DNA from: Clostridiales bacterium
Lineage (GTDB): Bacteria > Bacillota > Clostridia > Oscillospirales > Acutalibacteraceae
Assembly: GCA_021202245.1 (NCBI GenBank)
Contig: JAJQDK010000016.1
Location: forward strand, 1-9,772
Direction: 5' to 3'
Length of the DNA: 9,772 bases
In this document: one piece after another, positions 7,265 through 9,772 of the stretch
Layout: every line of letters begins with the position of its first letter
Numbering within the stretch: position 1 is the first letter of the stretch
Notes under the pieces: model-generated
What the model was told of the DNA's origin: nothing
Database searches by the model: none
What the model saw: the letters and a program-made list of their open reading frames with translations, nothing else
Translations under genes and position numbers: made by a program

Positions 7265-8051
7265 AGAGCTTAAAGCCTCGCACGGCTTAATTCCCGGACT
7301 TGCTGTTGTAATTGTCGGAGATGACCCTGCGTCACGAGTGTATGTCAATAACAAAAAGAAGGCTTGTGAATATGTCGGATTCAAGTCCGAGGAATACGCA
7401 TTGCCCAAGGAAACTACGCAGGAAGAGCTGTTGGAGCTTGTTGAAACGCTCAACCACAAAAAGGATATCAACGGAATACTTGTTCAGCTTCCTCTGCCCG
7501 AACACCTCGACGATAAGGCTGTAATTGAAGCAATCAGCCCGCTCAAGGACGTAGATGCATTCCACGCTGTAAATGTCGGCAAAATAATGCTCGGTGAGTA
7601 TGATTTTCTGCCCTGCACTCCGTCCGGAGTAATGGAAATGCTTCACGCCTACAATATTCCCGTAAGCGGCAAAAACTGCGTGGTAATCGGCAGAAGCAAT
7701 ATAGTAGGCAAGCCGATGGCTATGCTTTTGCTTCACGAGAACGGTACAGTAACTATTTGTCACAGCCGTACTCAAAATCTTGCAGAAATCAGCTCAAGCG
7801 CCGATATTCTCGTAGCCGCTGTCGGAAAGCCTAAATTCGTCACTGCCGATATGGTAAAGGACGGAGCGGTTGTAATTGATGTCGGTATGGACAGAGATGA
7901 AAACGGAAAGCTCTGCGGTGATGTTGACTTTGAAAACGTAAAGGAAAAATGCTCATATATCACTCCGGTTCCCGGCGGAGTTGGTCCCATGACAATTTCT
8001 ACCTTGATGAAAAATACTCTGAAAGCCGCAAAAATTCAAAATAATCTCTGA
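7200..8051 (+). CDS. folD: FolD: bifunctional methylenetetrahydrofolate dehydrogenase / methenyltetrahydrofolate cyclohydrolase
   Basis: A 283-residue cytoplasmic enzyme, the usual FolD length, interconverting 5,10-methylene-, 5,10-methenyl- and 10-formyl-tetrahydrofolate with NADP(H) for purine, formyl-methionine and one-carbon supply. Family landmarks are all present: GDDPASRVYVNNKKKAC (40-56) with Y48 and the catalytic K52; GILVQLPLP (92-100) with Q96; KDVDAFH (116-122) with D119, where most relatives have Gly instead of Ala120; PCTPSG; the Rossmann stretch VVIGRSNIVGKPMA; VGKPKF and VIDVGMDR; and the C-terminal TPVPGGVGPMT loop. The ATG at 7200 has AAGGAGG 9 bases upstream, and no upstream in-frame alternative fits better. 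The gene ends with no visible terminator, 18 bases before the next promoter. Confidence 0.98.
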   Translation: MQIIDGKKVSAQVKDEVKKQAEELKASHGLIPGLAVVIVGDDPASRVYVNNKKKACEYVGFKSEEYALPKETTQEELLELVETLNHKKDINGILVQLPLPEHLDDKAVIEAISPLKDVDAFHAVNVGKIMLGEYDFLPCTPSGVMEMLHAYNIPVSGKNCVVIGRSNIVGKPMAMLLLHENGTVTICHSRTQNLAEISSSADILVAAVGKPKFVTADMVKDGAVVIDVGMDRDENGKLCGDVDFENVKEKCSYITPVPGGVGPMTISTLMKNTLKAAKIQNNL

Positions 8052-8069
8052 TTTTTTACTTTAAAATTG

Positions 8070-8098
8070 TTGACACAGCCTTTTTCTTGTGGTATAGT
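8070..8098 (+). promoter_or_regulatory. Strong sigma-A promoter for rplU-prp-rpmA
   Basis: A perfect -35 TTGACA (8070-8075), an optimal 17-base spacer and -10 TATAGT (8093-8098, 5 of 6 matches). The predicted start of transcription is near 8105, giving an untranslated leader of about 75 bases before rplU. Such a near-consensus promoter fits ribosomal protein genes. Confidence 0.88.
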
Positions 8099-8104
8099 AT
8101 ATAA

Positions 8105-8179
8105 GCCGTATATTGTGGGTTATAAGTGACATTGTTCCACCCATCGGATAGCGAGCCCAATGTAAAGGATGGTACTAAA
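8105..8179 (+). promoter_or_regulatory. Structured rplU leader, probable ribosomal protein L21 leader
   Basis: The untranslated RNA between the promoter and rplU contains a perfect 6-bp stem ACATTG (8129-8134) / CAATGT (8158-8163), enclosing a 3-bp mini-hairpin TCG (8144-8146) / CGA (8152-8154). The Shine-Dalgarno region AAGGATGG (8165-8172) ends 7 bases before ATG 8180. CCATC (8141-8145), in the stem's loop, is complementary to GATGG (8168-8172) in that Shine-Dalgarno. TGGGT (8116-8120) can instead pair with ACCCA (8139-8143). Rfam describes an L21 leader in low-GC Gram-positives, presumed autoregulatory; position and general arrangement agree, but I have not aligned it to that model. Pairings are read by eye. 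Confidence 0.72.
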
Positions 8180-8488
8180 ATGTACGCAGTTATTCAAACC
8201 GGCGGAAAGCAGTATAAGGTAACTAACGATGAAGTTATTTTTATTGAGAAGCTTAACGCCGAAGCTAACGACACGGTAACCTTTGACGTAGTCGCTGTAG
8301 GCACAGACGACGGACTCAAGGTAGGTACTCCTCTCGTCGAGGGTGCTAAGGTTACTGCCGAAGTATTAAAGAACGGCAAAAACAAAAAAATCAGAGTTGC
8401 TACCTACAAGCCCAAAAAGGGTGAGAAGAGAGCAAAAGGCCACAGACAGCCTTACACACAGGTTAAGATTACTTCAATCGAAGCCTAA
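8180..8488 (+). CDS. rplU: 50S ribosomal protein L21 (bL21)
   Basis: A 102-residue protein of normal L21 length. It begins MYAVIQTGGKQYKVTNDEV, the nearly invariant L21 start, and ends with KKIRVATYKPKKGEKRAKGHRQPYT, the basic 23S-rRNA-binding segment with the conserved GHRQPYT box. L21 binds 23S rRNA in the large subunit near L20. The start is ATG 8180 with AAGGATGG 7 bases upstream; the frame stays open back to a GTG at 8126, but that extension would translate the structured leader and is not conserved. prp begins 3 bases after the stop, as in other Firmicutes, and the three genes probably share the promoter at 8070. Confidence 0.98.
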   Translation: MYAVIQTGGKQYKVTNDEVIFIEKLNAEANDTVTFDVVAVGTDDGLKVGTPLVEGAKVTAEVLKNGKNKKIRVATYKPKKGEKRAKGHRQPYTQVKITSIEA

Positions 8489-8491
8489 GCT

Positions 8492-8809
8492 ATGATTACG
8501 GTAACTTTTTATAAATCGGCTGATTTGATTTACGGCTTTAAGGTGTCGGGTCATTCGGACTATTCCGATGAAGGCAGCGACATTGTCTGCGCTGCTGTCA
8601 GCTCCGCAACGTTTATGACGGCAAATACAATCACCGAAATACAGCATATAAAGGCTGATGTTACCGACGGCGACGGACTTATAAATTTAACGATGCCGCC
8701 CGATGAAGCAGACAAAGCTTCTGACGTTCTGTCGGGATTTGAGCTTCATCTCACTGCTCTTTCGGAGCAATATAAAAAATACATTAAAGTAAAATATTCG
8801 GAGGTGTAA
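8492..8809 (+). CDS. prp: Prp (YsxB family): ribosomal-processing cysteine protease
   Basis: A 105-residue protein matching the small Prp/YsxB family. The catalytic pair is visible in GHSDYSDEGSDIVCAAVS (20-37): H21 and C33, separated by 11 residues, with D30 in the conserved DIVCAAVS block. In Staphylococcus aureus this enzyme removes the N-terminal extension of L27, needed for functional ribosomes. It lies between rplU and rpmA, the classic Firmicutes order, and the neighbouring rpmA encodes exactly such an extension, which strongly supports the assignment. The ATG is 3 bases after the rplU stop. The upstream Shine-Dalgarno is weak, only GAAGCC around 8479-8484, so translation probably depends on coupling to rplU and may be kept low. 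It is cytoplasmic, with no signal peptide. Confidence 0.95.
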   Translation: MITVTFYKSADLIYGFKVSGHSDYSDEGSDIVCAAVSSATFMTANTITEIQHIKADVTDGDGLINLTMPPDEADKASDVLSGFELHLTALSEQYKKYIKVKYSEV

Positions 8810-8813
8810 GGTA

Positions 8814-9098
8814 ATGCTTAAAATAAACATTCAGTTATTCGCTCATAAAAAAGGTATGGGTTCTACAAAGAACGGTCGTGACAGTGAGTCAAAGCGTCTC
8901 GGCGTTAAGCGTGCTGACGGACAGAAGGTTCTCGCAGGCAATGTTCTTGTAAGACAGAGAGGCACACATATTCATCCCGGTGAAAATGTAGGCATTGGCT
9001 CTGACGATACACTGTTTGCAAAAATCGACGGTGTTCTCAAGTTTGAGCGTGTCGGCAAAGACAGAAAGCGTGCAAGCGTTTATCCTGTTGAGCAGTAA
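8814..9098 (+). CDS. rpmA: 50S ribosomal protein L27 (bL27) with a cleavable N-terminal extension
   Basis: A 94-residue L27. The first nine residues, MLKINIQLF, form the extension found in Firmicutes; the mature protein would begin at A10 in AHKKGMGSTKNGRDSESKRLG. The Prp cleavage site is after Phe9, as in the S. aureus form that begins MLKLNLQFF followed by A. The exposed mature N-terminus reaches the peptidyl transferase centre. Later blocks GNVLVRQRGTHIHPGENVG and DDTLFAKIDGVLKFER are typical. The ATG at 8814 follows GGAGGTG (8800-8806) by 7 bases, a strong site lying in the last codons of prp and including its stop region. Spacing to prp is 4 bases. Confidence 0.98.
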   Translation: MLKINIQLFAHKKGMGSTKNGRDSESKRLGVKRADGQKVLAGNVLVRQRGTHIHPGENVGIGSDDTLFAKIDGVLKFERVGKDRKRASVYPVEQ

Positions 9099-9099
9099 G

Positions 9100-9111
9100 T
9101 GCAAATTTGCA
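9100..9111 (+). repeat. 12-base perfect palindrome TGCAAATTTGCA after rpmA
   Basis: A self-complementary sequence directly after the rpmA stop (9096-9098) and 5 bases before the terminator stem. It has no loop, so it is a weak RNA hairpin but a possible DNA site. No function can be assigned and it may be chance. Confidence 0.3.
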
Positions 9112-9116
9112 ATCAG

Positions 9117-9149
9117 AGGGTGGATTTAATCCACCCTTATTTATTTTAT
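9117..9149 (+). terminator. Rho-independent terminator after rpmA
   Basis: A perfect 8-bp stem AGGGTGGA (9117-9124) / TCCACCCT (9130-9137) with the 5-base loop TTTAA, followed by the T-rich run TTATTTATTTTAT. It lies 18 bases after the rpmA stop and ends the ribosomal protein unit; obg begins 51 bases later, so obg is served by read-through or a promoter I cannot pick out confidently. Confidence 0.92.
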
Positions 9150-9200
9150 AAAACTGTAAATACTAAGACAGAAGGCATTAGAGAATATTGGAGAGTAAAA

Positions 9201-9772
9201 ATGTTTGTAGATACAGCCAAAATTAAAATCAAAGCAGGGGACGGCGGCGACGGCGCAGTTTCCTTTCATCATGAAAAATATATTGCCGCCGGCGGACCCG
9301 ACGGCGGAGACGGAGGGCGAGGCGGAAACATCGTTTTTGTAGCCGACTCCAATCTTTCAACGCTTGCCGATTTTCGTTACAAGCGTAAATATGCTGCGCC
9401 CAAGGGCGAAAACGGCAGAGGCGGCAGATGCAGAGGAAAAAACGCCGAGGATTTAATAATCCGAGTTCCCGTAGGCACTCTTGTCAAGGAAGAAACCACC
9501 GGGAGGATTTTGGCTGACGTATCCTCAAAAGAGCCTTATGTTGTCGCAAAAGGCGGCAAAGGCGGTTGGGGCAATCCTCATTTTGCTACCCCTGTACGTC
9601 AGGTGCCCAGATTTGCCAAGCCCGGCTTGCCTGGTGAGGAATTTGACGTGATTCTTGAGCTTAAGCTCCTTGCCGACGTCGGACTTGTCGGATTTCCCAA
9701 TGTCGGCAAAAGCACGCTTGTTTCCGTGGTGTCGCAGGCTAAGCCGGAAATTGCCGATTATCACTTTACAAC
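9201..9772 (+). CDS. obg: Obg (CgtA/ObgE), N-terminal part (partial): GTPase involved in 50S ribosome assembly
   Basis: The frame opens at ATG 9201 and is still open at the window end (190 full codons plus two bases). Residues 1 to about 160 form the glycine-rich Obg domain: MFVDTAKIKIKAGDGGDGAV, then AAGGPDGGDGGRGGNIVF and a later AKGGKGGWGNPHFATP. The GTPase domain follows with LELKLLADVGLVGFPNVGKST, holding the G1/P-loop GFPNVGKS, and the switch I/G2 region IADYHFTT at the edge. Obg binds the maturing 50S subunit and is essential in most bacteria; rpmA-obg adjacency is widely conserved. GGAGAG at 9190-9195 is 5 bases before the start. The missing C-terminal part would hold G3-G5 and possibly an OCT domain. 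GGKGGWGN has Trp where many relatives have Arg or Lys. Confidence 0.98.
   Translation, partial: MFVDTAKIKIKAGDGGDGAVSFHHEKYIAAGGPDGGDGGRGGNIVFVADSNLSTLADFRYKRKYAAPKGENGRGGRCRGKNAEDLIIRVPVGTLVKEETTGRILADVSSKEPYVVAKGGKGGWGNPHFATPVRQVPRFAKPGLPGEEFDVILELKLLADVGLVGFPNVGKSTLVSVVSQAKPEIADYHFT

Noticed and set aside
7332..7775. 147-codon open frame on the minus strand inside folD, and a 131-codon one at 5219-5614 inside ymfH
   Set aside because: They are fully antisense to clearly conserved genes, show no recognisable domain or ribosome binding site, and have the low-complexity look of shadow frames.
8126..8179. In-frame GTG start giving L21 an 18-residue N-terminal extension
   Set aside because: The extension translates the structured leader and the Shine-Dalgarno, and ATG 8180 gives the canonical MYAVIQTGGKQYKV start with correctly placed ribosome binding site.
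1..9772. An undescribed defence, mobile or biosynthetic system
   Set aside because: Every sizeable open frame on the + strand belongs to a known housekeeping family in a familiar gene order; no direct-repeat arrays, transposase or integrase, attachment-like sites or composition shifts were seen.

Overview
The window reads as an ordinary chromosomal core region of a Gram-positive Clostridia-type bacterium, probably gut Oscillospiraceae/Ruminococcaceae-like (an inference). The grounds are moderately low GC, strong AGGAGG-type ribosome binding sites, an AddAB recombinase instead of RecBCD, a YmfF/YmfH M16 pair, and ribosomal protein L27 with a Firmicutes-type N-terminal extension next to its protease Prp. 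All recognised genes are on the + strand and coding density is very high. I see no mobile element, CRISPR array, tRNA, rRNA or transfer signature, and no stretch over 110 bases lacks a gene apart from annotated regulatory DNA.

Layout. (1) Bases 1-3730 hold the end of addB and the complete addA, joined by a one-base TAATG overlap; together they make the double-strand-break-processing helicase-nuclease. (2) A 102-base spacer with a likely promoter and a small inverted repeat leads to a tight run, 3833-8051: ymfF, ymfH (two complementary M16 peptidase-like proteins), lgt (lipoprotein diacylglyceryl transferase) and folD (one-carbon metabolism). lgt runs 65 bases out of frame into folD. (3) A strong TTGACA-17-TATAGT promoter and a structured leader drive rplU (L21), prp (the cysteine protease that trims L27) and rpmA (L27), ending at a rho-independent terminator at 9117-9149. 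(4) obg, the ribosome-assembly GTPase that conventionally follows rpmA, starts at 9201 and is cut by the window end after 190 codons.

How they work together. rplU-prp-rpmA-obg is a ribosome-biogenesis cluster: L21 and L27 are 50S proteins, Prp matures L27 by removing residues 1-9, and Obg acts in 50S assembly. ymfF-ymfH-lgt-folD looks like a housekeeping operon of mixed function.

No undescribed system is evident. The points most worth a second look are the L21 leader, where a short pseudoknot could cover the rplU ribosome binding site, the long lgt/folD overlap, the split active site of the two M16 proteins, and the inverted repeat in the ymfF 5' untranslated region.
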